From the NCBI GenBank assembly GCA_037176705.1, contig CM073898.1, positions 42,199,488-42,263,487 on the forward strand: DNA of 64,000 bases, given 5' to 3'. The notes beneath the pieces are model-generated. The model had not been told where the DNA came from. It saw only the letters and a program-made list of their open reading frames with translations, and searched no databases. Position 1 is the first letter of the stretch; the number at the start of each line of letters is the position of its first letter. The stretch comes from Molossus alvarezi. Its lineage: Eukaryota > Chordata > Mammalia > Chiroptera > Molossidae. The position numbers and the translations under genes are program-made. This document shows positions 1 through 10,262 of this stretch, piece after piece.

Positions 1-744
1 GAGAAAAAGCAACTAGCTGTGAAACCTCTCACCACATCATTTTGGGAGCTCACAGAGAGAGCCCTAGGGCTGTCTTTACAGCTACCCAACAAGCTTTCTC
101 TGTGATTTAATAACACCATTTACAGGAAACTAAACTTAACTTTTTAAATACCCGCTAAGAGAATGGAGGCAGAGGAATAAGGCTGTAGCCAGTGAACAAT
201 TCATTATCTCTGTGAAAACAAACATGCAAATAACCCTTTATTTAATTTCATGGATGTGAAGTGGGCAGGAGAGAAAGAAAATTATTTTCTGACATTGCTG
301 GTGGCTTGAAAACCTTCTCACCCTACCCTGTGGTCTCACTGAAATGCTGGTTTTAAAGTGAAAATATACCAATTCTAATAGGCGAAAGCAAAAATAAACA
401 GCTTAATTACATAGCGGGTGTTTTTGAATGGCTTTCTGAATTTTAAAGTGCTTATCATATGTCTCTATTATTTTCCCAGTCCATAAGACTTCCTCACTGG
501 AAGTACCCAAAGAAGTGAGATGGATGCAACAAAGAGCCAAAAAAAATTATATTTAGAACCCTAGCATTTTTGTTCATTTCATCACTGAGGGCAAAGAAAT
601 GATAAGTATTGTGGCAAATTTGTTCCCATATTTCTACTTGAATGTTATGTCCAGTTCAAAATTTTTATTGCAAATTAGATTAAGATACATGAGTTGAGAA
701 ATAATTTGATTAGTCTTCAAGTAACTGAGATAGAGAATTTTATT
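1..744. other. AT-rich unique DNA, nothing recognised
   Basis: No open frame of note and no repeat family that I recognise on either strand. The sequence is AT-rich and not internally repetitive. Confidence 0.4.
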
Positions 745-940
745 TTTTATTAATCCTCACCCAAGGATATTTTTACATTGATTTTTAGAGAGAGTGGAAG
801 GGAGGGAGCGAGAGAAACATTGATGCGAAAGAAACATATCAGTTGGTTGACTCCTACACAGACTAGTGCCAGGGATCAAACCTGTAACCCAGGTAAGTGC
901 CCTTGACCAGGTCTCAAATCCAAGACCCTTCAGTCCACTT
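745..940 (-). repeat. VES-type SINE (bat), antisense, diverged
   Basis: Read on the minus strand this is a tRNA-derived bat SINE. The plus strand begins with the reversed tail 'taatcctcacccaagga', then the GA-rich block (gggagggagcgagagaaac), the 'attgatgcgaaa' core, and the reversed tRNA-like part (caaacctgtaacccagg, gtgcccttgacca). The copy is diverged and its tRNA-like head is incomplete at the right-hand end, where the usual 'gagccaaaccggccagggc' is missing. No target duplication was seen. Confidence 0.8.
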
Positions 941-1439
941 TTGTATCACTTCCTTTTCCTTAAAATGGGCTCTTGATATTTAAGTTTTTGTTTTCCTTGT
1001 GGGAAGAGTCCCATTGAAATTCCTATTGTTGTGCTTTGCCTAATTCTAGATTAAAAAACATAAACAAACATTGAACAAATGTGAAAATAATTTTAGATAG
1101 AAGAAATTACTCCAATGCCTTCATTATCACAGAAAGGTCCATTTGATATATGTAGAAAGAATGTGGGGGTGGTAGGAAACAAACATATTGCAATCCACAA
1201 AGAGTAGAGTGTGGTCCAGCTCTTAGTGTAACTATGAGAGAAAAAATATACACCAATCAAGAGGTTACTGAGAAAGCAATGCAAAACAGAAAACATATCA
1301 AAGCAGTATTCTAAATGTTGTTGGAATTTAGAGGTCATTATAAGCTCAGATAGCTTTCTGGAGGAAGCAGACATGATAGAAAAAGTTTAGGAGAGGAAGA
1401 GATATTTTGAATATTCCTGTACACTTGAATAAAATCACT
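941..1439. other. Unassigned AT-rich DNA
   Basis: No gene or repeat recognised. A 93-codon minus-strand frame at 1093-1374 resembles no family and is probably chance. Confidence 0.35.
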
Positions 1440-4400
1440 ACATCACCTTCAATCACCTATAATGGACTGTTCTTTTCTTGATAAATTTACATAGACTTGT
1501 TCTATGGCCTAACATATGATCTATCCTGGAAAATGTTTCATCTGTGCTTTTGAAGGTGTATTCTGCCTCTGTTGGATAGCATGTTCTGTAAATGTTGAGT
1601 TGATCTAGTTTAACATGTACTTTAAGCCCAATGTTCCTTATTGATTTTCTGTCTGGATGATCTATCCATTGTTGAAAGTGGGGTATTGAAATCCCTTACT
1701 ATTATTGTATTGCTGTCTATTTCTCCCTTCAGGTCTGTTAATATTTATATATTTAGGTGTTCCTGTATTAAGTGCATAAATCCTTACAAATGCTGTATCC
1801 TCTTGGTGGATAGATCCCTTTATCATTATGTACTGACCATCTTTGTCTCTTATTACAGTCTTTGGCTTAGCCTGTTTTGTCTAATATAAGTGCAGCAGGC
1901 CTTCAAGTAATGTCATTTAATTCAGTGTCATTTTGTTATAATGTTGATGATATACCCAGGAACTTAATTCTTATTTATATCAATTAGCCTCTAAAAGTGG
2001 TTTCCCTTAAAGCTGCAGAACCTATTGATGACACTAAGCGAGGACTTACTATATACAAACCAGTGATTGCTTTTGCATTCTGTTTGCTTGGAATATCTTT
2101 TACCATCCTTTTACTTTCAGTGTATGTGTCTTTGTACTTGAGGTGAGTCTTATTTTTTCACTCATTCAGCAACTCTATGTCTTTTTATTAGAGAATTTAG
2201 CTCATTTACATTTAAAGTAATTATCATCATGTATGAACTTACTTTTGCTATTTTGATGTTTTCTGCCTGGTTTGTAATTCCTTTATTTCTTTCTTCTCTT
2301 TCTCTTTTCCTTTGTGATTTTATAATTTTCTGTAGTGGTATGATTACATTCTTTCTTTTTACCATTTGTGCATTTACTATAGGTTTTTGTTTTGTGGTTA
2401 CCATAAAGATTATATACAACATTTTATATTTATAGAAGTCTATTTTAAGCTGATAACAATTTAAATTTCACCATATATTAAACTCTACTTTTTTACTCTC
2501 TTCTGTCTCTATTTTGTTTTTGATGTCAAAACTTATATCTTTTTACATTGTGTGTCCAGTAACAAATTATTGTAGTTATAGTAATTTTTAATATTTTTTC
2601 TTCTAACCTTCATACTATGATTTATGATTTATTCTGAATTTAACTATATGTTTACTTTTGCCAGTGAGATTTATACTTTCATTTACTTTCCTGCTACTAA
2701 TTAGCATCATTTATTTTCAACTTGAAGAGCTAACTCCCTTTCACATTTCTTGTAAGACCAGTCTAATGATGATAAATTCCTTCAGCTTTTACTTGTCTTG
2801 AAAACTATGAAAATTCAGTTATAAAGGACAACTTTGCCAGATAAAGTACTCTTGTTAGACAGTCTTTTTCTTTCAGTATTTTAAACATATCATGCCACTC
2901 CTTTCTGGCATGTGAAGTTTCTGCTGAAAAATCTACTGATAGTTTTCTAGAGGTTCCCTAATATGCTATCAGTTGTTTTCTCTTGCTGCTTTTCAGATTC
3001 TCTTTTATCTTCGACTTTTGGTATGTGTCTAGGTGTGGGTCTCTTTGGATTCATCTTTTATGGAATTCTCTGAGATCTCTTGATCTGGATGTCTGCTCCT
3101 TTACGCAAGTTAGGGTTGTTTTCAGCTATCACTTTCTATTTTTCTTCACTCTTTTTTATTCTTTTCTCTTTATTTTCCACTCTGGTTTGATGAATTCCCT
3201 GCCCTATTTTTAATTTTGCTGATACTTTTTTCTGCTTGACCTAGTCTGCTACTGAACCTATCTATTGAATTTTTAGTCCAATTATTTATTCTTCAGGACT
3301 GTAATTTCAGTTTGGTACTTAATTTTTTTCTCTGTGTTGAAATTCTCCCTTTGTTTACACATTGTTCTCCTGACCTCAGTGAGCACCATCCTGATTGTTA
3401 TTTTAAAATCTTTATCAGATAAATCAAATATCTCTATTTCTTTAAGTTCTGTTTCTGGAGTTATATCTTTTATTTTTGCTTGGAACATATTGCTTTGGTT
3501 CTTTATTTTCCTTAACTCTCTGTGTTGGTTTCTGTTTATTATCTAAAACAGCCACCTCTCCAAGTCTTGACACAGTGGTCTCTAGCATGAGATGTATATA
3601 TGGATCAGTTTAGCCTTAGCTCTACTCAAGCCACCTTACTTGTTCTTAATACTCTCAGTGGTAGAGGGCATGCCAAGCCCCATCAGTGCCCCTAAAAGAG
3701 AGGATTCCCAAAGGAGAGGATTGCATTTAGGACCAAGATGTAGGCTAATTGGAAGCTGAATCATCTGATAACAAGCAGTTGGGAAAGTATGTAGTTAGGG
3801 ATCTTATAAGAGGAAACCTGGAGATAAGTGTTTTGCCTGCTCCCTCTGAACTGGGCCCAGGAGTGTGTGTGTGTGTGTATGTGTGTGTGTGAGTGTGCAT
3901 TGGGGCAGGGGGAGGTGCTCTTGTGCCCATTAATAACTGATTCTTTTTTTCTTTGCTACAGTCTTGTGGGACTCCTTTGACAAGCCCCTTTGGTTCTCAG
4001 AGCCAGGCAATCCAGGGGCCTCTGCTTTGGGTGACAGCTGCAAAAGCTGGAGACCAGACATGTGTATAAGCTCCTTCCATGGAAACACTGGTGACTTGGA
4101 AAGGCCAGAGGGAGAGAAAGGGGTTAGGTGTCCACAGGTTTCCCCAGACTTTGTGGATAAATCAGTCAGCCTTAGATGCTTCCTATATTAGAAGACTGAC
4201 CCCTCAGGCAGGAGCCTTTGAAGTATTAAAATAGGTCTATTTTAGGGAAAAATTGGGAAATGAGCATTTTTGACTGTTTCCTCTGTGCTGAGCCCTGGGG
4301 GCATAGCCAGTTAAGAATTGTTTCTTTGATTGCTATGTCCTGTGTAACTTTTGAATCCAAGCCCTTTTGGCTATCAGATCTATGTTATCCCAGGGGTTGG

Positions 4401-4745
4401 GATTATGGTGAAGCTTAGCTTTTCCTGTCTGTTTAGATATGGGTGGTGTGGGTACTTTCTTATTTGTCCAATGTGTTAAAATTGCTCAGCTAGTTTCTGG
4501 ATTTTTACAAGAGGGATTTGCTCCATGGGTAGCTGTAGATTTGGTATGTCCATGGAAGGAGATAAGTTCAGGAGGCTTTTATATCATTATCTTGGACCAA
4601 AACCCTCTACCTGACTTCTTAAGAGAAGAAGGTAATTATAGATGGTAAAATTGGTCTTTGGCTTTTTCAGTTGAAATTTTTATACTGGGAAAGCCATGAG
4701 CAGTGGAAAAGTGAGAAAACTGATTCCCATTATGTTTTAACTAAG
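1440..4745 (-). mobile_element. Ancient L1M LINE, antisense, 5' half (5'UTR, ORF1 region, ORF2 endonuclease)
   Basis: The minus strand reads as the 5' half of an old L1. Around 1640-1720 it encodes an ORF2 endonuclease stretch (DFNTPLSTMDRSSRQKINKE). At 2162-2230 it encodes the start of ORF2 (LNVNELNSLIKRHRVAE). The spacing between the two, about 470 bp, fits ORF2. From 2230 to about 3560 the order matches the region upstream of ORF2 in L1M elements. From 3560 to 4745 I see 5'UTR-like blocks, such as gacagctgcaaaagctggag at about 4033. All frames are broken by stops and frameshifts, so this is a fossil. The exact subfamily and both edges are uncertain. Confidence 0.8.
3862..3898. repeat. (GT)n microsatellite
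   Basis: Alternating GT, interrupted by a GTAT and a GAG step, inside the L1M remnant. Confidence 0.9.
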
Positions 4746-4775
4746 ATTAGAAAGGTTGTACTGGTAAGTCTTCAT

Positions 4776-5004
4776 ATAAAAACTAGTTGACTGCCAGCAT
4801 GGCTCAGTGGTTGAGCATTGACCCATTCACCAAAAGGCTGCCAGTTTGATTCCCAGTCAGGGCACATGCCCAGGTTGTGGGCCTGATCCCCAGTGGGGGG
4901 CATGCAGGAGGCAGCCAATTGATGTTGTCTTTCATCGATGTTTCCATCTCTCTCTAAAATCAATAAAGAAAAAAAAATACATTTTTTTAAATAAAATCTA
5001 GTTG
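4776..5004 (+). repeat. VES-type SINE with 14-bp target duplication
   Basis: The SINE body is about 4790-4990. It has a tRNA-like head (catggctcagtggttgagca), a B-box-like 'gtttgattccc', the 'cagggcacatgcccaggtt' block, 'atcgatgtttccatctctctct' ending in an ATCAATAAA motif, and an A-rich tail. It is flanked by ataaaaactagttg (4776-4789) and ataaaatctagttg (4991-5004), a duplication with one mismatch. That supports L1-driven insertion. It belongs to the subtype whose tail ends in ctctctaaaatcaataaa, not the tcctcaggtgaggat subtype. Confidence 0.92.
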
Positions 5005-5067
5005 TGGTTGGTGACAGCCATTTTATATGCACTGTACATTCTGTCTTCAGAAGTCTTTTGTCTTTTT

Positions 5068-5148
5068 TCCTTCCCTTCCTTCCTTCCTTCCTTCCTTCCT
5101 TCCTTCCTTCCTTCTTTCCTTCCTTTATTCCTTTTTTCCTTCATTCCT
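5068..5148. repeat. (CCTT)n microsatellite
   Basis: About 80 bp of CCTT tetranucleotide repeat with a degraded 3' part (ctttcc, ttttttcc). It is homopyrimidine on the plus strand. Confidence 0.95.
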
Positions 5149-5290
5149 TAGACACTTATTTAGTACCTCTTAAGTGCCAGTTACTGTTGTCAATACCAGG
5201 AAAAAAAAAAAGAAGCATTTTCATAAGACATGGTCCTCATTGATATATTGATAGCGTTGACAAAGCAGTAGAGAATACATATGCATGGAA
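5149..5290 (-). repeat. L2 LINE 3'-end fragment, antisense
   Basis: The run 'gacacttatttagtacctcttaagtgccag', then 'catggtcctcattgatatattgatag', follows the reversed L2 3' end (tatttattgagcacctactatgtgccagg ... ccctgccctcatggagcttac). Diverged, no coding potential. Confidence 0.5.
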
Positions 5291-6029
5291 AGAGTTATAA
5301 TGTCCTTCTAAACATAGACCTTTAAACCCTCATCAGCTACCTTTTGGTTTTTGCAATTCTCCTATAAAAAGACTGTAATGGCCAGTCATGAGCTCACTGG
5401 CACTGCATCCTGAAGCAGTACCTTAACATTTTTATTCTCCTTTTCTTGTTTTTTAAGCCTTATATATTAGTGCCGAAAGAGATCATTTTCTTTTTCTTTT
5501 CCACAGCCTCGCGTATAGCATCTGATTTTTTAATTTGGGGACAATAATCAAGTTTCTTTATAATAATTTCAATTTTAAGGCAGCTAGTTTCATATACCAT
5601 ATTTCATAAATGTTGACTGTGGATTGAAAGGGGTTCTTGAGTCAACCACTTTGGACAGTTAGTGATGTGGGGGAGAAGCACTGTGCTTAGTTTGGAGGTA
5701 TTAGCTGCAGAGCCTATGTAATCACTCCGTGCTCCAACTTGTGAAGTTTAGTTTTGCTCCTGTATTTCTTTGACAACCTCCAGCAGCTAATAGGTTATGT
5801 ATTACAATTCATTCAGGTGGTTATTCTATTTTAAAACTACTCCAGGTACACATAATTTTCCCTCATGGGCAATGAAACTATCCTTCTTTTTCTAAATCAC
5901 ATATTCATTGATTCAAACATTTTCTGTCAATGAGAGAATATTTACTACCCATTTAAAGCCATTTTTTTTCTTATATTCTGATTTCCTGGACAAAAAATAA
6001 AACTTTTCTAATATCTCATAGATATCAAT
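5291..6029. other. Unassigned unique DNA
   Basis: No gene or repeat recognised. AT-rich with no long frames. Confidence 0.35.
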
Positions 6030-6760
6030 TCTTTCAACCATTGTTTTCTTTTCAGACTTTCTCCATCTTAGTTTTTTTCCTCTAAATTAAGTGTCCCTCT
6101 TAAAATATGGCACCCAGAACAGAACACAATACTCCAGATGTGGTCTGAACTACAGAGAATAGGAAACTATTACTGGATGTAATTTAGAAAAAATATCTAC
6201 TTATGCAAGCTATGAATGTGACTTTTTAAAGGCATTTGCCTCATGCTGATGGGTCTTATTAAAGTTGTGGTCAGCTAAATCCTCCAGAACTTTTTGACAT
6301 AAATTTCTGCCAAGCCAAATATCTTCATCCTGTACTTATACAATTAATATTTGAACTTTTATGCAAGACATTGCATTTATCGCTATTAAATTTCATCTTA
6401 TTGGAATTTGCTCAGAATTCTAGCCCGTCAAAACAATTTTGGATGTTGATTTTTATATTTACTATTGTTTCCAACTTTGTGCCTTTCAGATTTCATAAAC
6501 TTCCTTTCCACATTGTCATTAAAATCACTGGTAAACGGGCCAGCCCAGGCAGGAAACAAACTATTGTCCACTGGACAATGAAGGATAAAATAAATTATTT
6601 GGATTGGATTATTGAATTTAGTTTACCCACTTTCACCCAGCTTGCATTTCATCATGTACATTAATTTCGAAGGAAATATGTTGAATATTTTATTTAAATC
6701 AAGCTGTTTCTGCAGATTTATCTTGATTGGCCAACTTTATAATGTTGTTTAGAGAAAAAA
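6030..6760 (-). repeat. L3/CR1-like LINE fragment, antisense
   Basis: Several blocks follow in order the reverse complement of amniote CR1/L3 LINE sequence: 'ggcacccagaacagaacacaatactccag' (about 6110), 'gtggtcagctaaatcctcc' (about 6267), 'catttatcgctattaaatttcatctta' (about 6374), 'cattgtcattaaaat' (about 6510) and 'tttatttaaatcaagctg' (about 6690). In CR1 this part includes the reverse-transcriptase end. Here it is too decayed to show active-site residues. The assignment is from memory of the family. Confidence 0.6.
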
Positions 6761-6774
6761 GAATTTCATTATTT

Positions 6775-7010
6775 ATTAGTGTCTACTATGTGTCATGCAT
6801 TATTACATGTTAGAGAAGTACTGTAGATCATTATAAGGAATTTGAATTTTAATTGCAAAGAGAAACTATTAGAGAGTTTATTAGGCATAGTAAAATTCTC
6901 TGAGTTTCAGGTTTAAAAGATCACTTTGATAATATACATTGAATGGATTAGGGAAAGGCAAGAATGAAAGTGAAGAGACCAGTTATGAGGCTATGGAAAT
7001 TGAGAGAAGA
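6775..7010 (-). repeat. L2 LINE fragment, antisense
   Basis: It starts with a reversed L2 tail-like run (tattagtgtctactatgtgtcatgc) and jumps to 'aaaagatcactttgataat ... gagaccagttatgaggctatgg'. The second block corresponds to the reversed L2 ORF2 C-terminal region, so the copy appears to have lost an internal part. Confidence 0.5.
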
Positions 7011-7014
7011 AACA

Positions 7015-7160
7015 CCTACCTCTGGGCCAGAAGATCTAGCTTCAACTCTTAGCTCTGCTGGTGATGGTTTAAGTTTAGGAGAGACATTTCAACCAAATAG
7101 CTTATGCTCCCTTATCTATAAAAGGAAGAATTAAGGGAGTCTTTGTGAAATAAATCTGAA
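7015..7160 (+). repeat. MIR SINE, sense
   Basis: MIR core order is visible: 'agatctagcttcaactcttagctctgctg', then 'gagacatttcaaccaaatagc', 'tcccttatctataaaaggaag', then 'aaataaatctgaaaaac'. Strongly diverged. Confidence 0.55.
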
Positions 7161-7775
7161 AAACATTACCAGCTATAACATTCCATGTATCTGCAATATA
7201 ATCATCACTAATTGATTTGTTTACTGTCAAACCTAGAATGTTTCATGACAATGTGACCTTTCTTCAGTTTTTGAGATACATACTTCTTCCTTACTTGAAA
7301 ATTGATATGTTCTCTATTGTACGTGATCCTTCCAAAGTTGTGAGGATTGGATCTTTGCAATAACATCTGAAAATTCTATACATAGGCCAAGAGAGTGACA
7401 CTCACTTCAGGTAGATATGTTCTTCTTTACTAATCTCTCACATAGATGACAATCTTCATTTGACATCATTTGTTTTCTCTCTGCATACATTGCTCCTTGT
7501 TTGGAAGGCAACAGCAAATTAAGAGTTCAATAGTTCTGACTTCTTGTTATTGACTATGTAACTGGATGTTATCATATGTTCATATTATTACAGATGTGTT
7601 TGCTACAGCTACAGCTATCACTGTGATTACACAGGGTACACACTAAATGGATATATTTCAGCAAGACACAGTTAAAGTGACCTTCTTGCTACATAGGGCT
7701 ACCTATAGACCAAGAACAGTCTCTCCATCTTTAAGAAGTTTATCTTCTCCTGGGTTGTATCATCATCTCTCACAT
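7161..7775. other. Unassigned unique DNA
   Basis: No gene or repeat recognised. Confidence 0.35.
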
Positions 7776-7779
7776 CAGT

Positions 7780-8060
7780 AGCATTGTATTATCCCTGAAA
7801 TCCATTAAATGTGTAGTATCTGTCTGGCACTGAACTAAAAGATTTATGTGCATTATCTCATTTTATAGGGCAGTTTATTCAGACATCCACTCATTCATTT
7901 GATTACTATTTATGGTACACCTCTGATGTACTAGATATCAAGTAAGCACTATGATGTGGGGATAAACCAAGCAGTTATATTACCTGTTTCATGTTATGTG
8001 AAGACTAGAGGGAAAGATAAGCACTAAACAGGTGATCACAATAAAGTGGGTATTATTATT
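7780..8060 (-). repeat. MIR and L2 3'-end fragments, antisense
   Basis: 7800-7870 reads like a reversed MIR tail (gtctggcactgaactaaaag..cattatctcattttatag). 7885-8060 reads like a reversed L2 3' end (ttactatttatggtacacctctgatgtac..gataagcactaaacaggtgatcac). The join between the two is not resolved. Confidence 0.45.
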
Positions 8061-8189
8061 TTGGTAAATACAAGGTCTATAGGTGTTAATAGAAGATAGA
8101 CCTACTAGATGACTCCAAATTTTGCTATTTCTTGAATATCTCAAGAGCTCTTCTGCTTGACAGTTGATTTCCTGCTCCAATTATCTAAG

Positions 8190-8545
8190 GTTCTTCTTCT
8201 AGATATCCATATAGCTCATTATTATTATTCACTTATATGACACCTTATTGGTGGAGCCTTTTCTTGCCACACTACTCAATAATATAACTTCTCTCCCCAT
8301 TGCTTTCTATGGTTTTACCCACCAAAGTTTTCTTCATAGAATTCATCAACATATAAAAGAAAAGGTATGTCACTTCTCAATTGACTCCGCTAATAAGTAA
8401 GTTATATGAGACCAGAAACTTGTTTTATTGACTGCCATTTCTGGAGTGCCAGAACAATGCTTGGCACAGACTTGGTACTTGCTCAATAAATGTCACCTAA
8501 ATGATCGATTGATTGAGTGAGTGAATGAATGAATGGATAAATGTT
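8190..8545 (+). repeat. L2 LINE 3' end, sense
   Basis: The L2 3' order is present: 'ggagccttttcttgccacac', a central AT-rich part, then 'gagaccagaaacttgttttattg', 'cagaacaatgcttggcacagacttggtacttgctcaataaatg', and a terminal TGA-rich tail (gagtgagtgaatgaatgaatgg). Confidence 0.6.
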
Positions 8546-8559
8546 ATATAGCAGACTAG

Positions 8560-9090
8560 GGGAAAGTCTCAAATTTGTCATGCCATGCACTAAGTGAATG
8601 AAAAAAGGAACAATAGTCTTTGTTTCAAAACAATGCTTTCACATCTGTGTTTAAGGATGGTTGTGCAAGTCGAGGACTGCTGCACAAAGAGAGGAAGTCT
8701 TGAGTGATCTTGTAAAAGAGACAACGATGAGGTAGAGTATTCTCTAGACATGTGTTAAGTTGATAAACGAATGTGTGCATATATAAGTTATTGAACGCAA
8801 TTCCATCTTGGTTTGTTTCCTTACGTAAGATTATGCAAGATTACTCACACCGTTTCCATTTCCCTGTCTGGAAACTTTGAGCCCCTTCTTGGCCAAGTCA
8901 ACTCCTCTTCTTTTTTCTACAGCTCTTTCTACATAAATCTGGCCCAGATTCTGCCCTCCAGAGCGAGCATCATGGGAGGCCTATAAAATGAAGGCAGGAT
9001 CTAAAGTGAAATAGCAACAAGGGTCACAGCAAGAGAATTATGGATCAAACAGTGGAAACAAAGAAAATTAGCTGAAGGAGAACCTAGTCT
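8560..9090. other. Unassigned unique DNA
   Basis: No gene or repeat recognised before the L1 copy begins near 9095. Confidence 0.35.
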
Positions 9091-9094
9091 GTGG

Positions 9095-10262
9095 CCTTAA
9101 AGCATGAAACCATAAAAGTCCTAGAAAAAAATGTAGGCAACAAAATTTCAGACATCACATGCAGCAGAATTTTCACTGGTACAACATCTAAAGCAAGAGA
9201 AACAAAGGAAAAAATGAACACATGGAACTACATCAAACTCAAAAGCTTCTGCACAGCAAAAGAAACAACCACCAAAATGGAAAGGCAAACCCACTCTATG
9301 GGAGAGCATAAGTGCCAGTGATACATCAGATAAGGGGTTAATTTCCAGTATATAGAGAGTAGTCATACAACTCAACAAAAGAAAGACAAACAATCCAATT
9401 AAAAATGGGCAGAGGACCTAAATGGACACCTCTCCAAACAGGACATGCAAATGACCAAAAGACATATGAAGAAATGCTCAACATCACTAATCATCAGAGA
9501 GATGCAAATAAAAAGACTATGAGGTATCACCTCACACCTTCCAGAATGGCTGCCATCAGCAAATTGTCAAACAACAAGTGTTGTCGAGGTTGTAGAGAAA
9601 AGGGGACTCTAGTACACTGCTGGTGGGAATGCAGACTGGTGCAGCCACTATGGAAAACAATATGGTGTTACTTCAAAAAATTAAAAATTGAACTGCCATT
9701 TGACCTAGTGATCCCACTTCTAGGAATATACCTCAAGAAGCCTGAAACACCAATCAGAAAGAATGTCTGTACCCCTATGTTAATAGCAACACTATTTACA
9801 ATTGCTAAGATGTGGAAACAGCCCAAGTGTCCATCAATAGATGAGTGGCTAAAAAAGCTGTGGTACATATTCACAGTGGAATAATATGCAGCTGTAAGAA
9901 AGAAAGATCTCATATCCTTTGAGACAACATGGAGGGACCTGGAGAGTATTATGCTAAGCAAAATAAGCCAGTCAGAGAAAGACAAATACCACATGATCTC
10001 ACTTATTTGTGGAATATAATGAACAGAATAAGGTGATGAACAAAATAGACCCAGAGACATAGAAGTAGAGTTCAGACTGACAAACCTCAGAGGAGAGGAG
10101 CAGGGGGCAGGAGGGAAAGAGATAAACCAAAGAACTTATGCATATAAGCATAACCAATGGACATAGATAACAGTGCTGGGTGGGGAGGACGGGAGGAGGG
10201 TGTCAATGGGGGAATAAAGAGAAACATCTGTAACAAAAATAAATTAATTAAATAAAACAGAT
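9095..10262 (+). mobile_element. 5'-truncated bat L1 LINE, sense (ORF2 C-terminus, 3'UTR, A-rich tail)
   Basis: The copy enters ORF2 near its C-terminal third and runs through a short 3'UTR (gcaggagggaaagagataaacc, ataagcataaccaatggacat). It ends in an AATAAA-bearing A-rich tail (ataaattaattaaataaa). The same 3'UTR motif order appears in antisense at 21.8 and 37.2 kb, so the three belong to closely related L1 subfamilies. Much less diverged than the L1M fossils in the window. No convincing target duplication was found. Confidence 0.9.
9100..10019 (+). pseudogene. L1 ORF2 C-terminal pseudogene (frameshift plus premature stop)
   Basis: ORF2 encodes the endonuclease/reverse transcriptase of L1; only the region downstream of the RT core is left. 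9091-9321 encodes ...[41 protein letters not shown] frame change follows, and 9405-9884 gives the C-terminal segment, including the Cys/His-rich stretch ([18 protein letters not shown]) and [17 protein letters not shown] stop at 9882-9884 falls where related copies have Tyr (VEYYA). In the same frame the reading continues to a natural-looking stop at 10017-10019. Non-functional as it stands. Confidence 0.85.

Noticed and set aside
9405..9884. 159-codon frame as a host gene
   Set aside because: It is the C-terminal part of L1 ORF2, in a truncated element with an upstream frameshift and a nonsense change.
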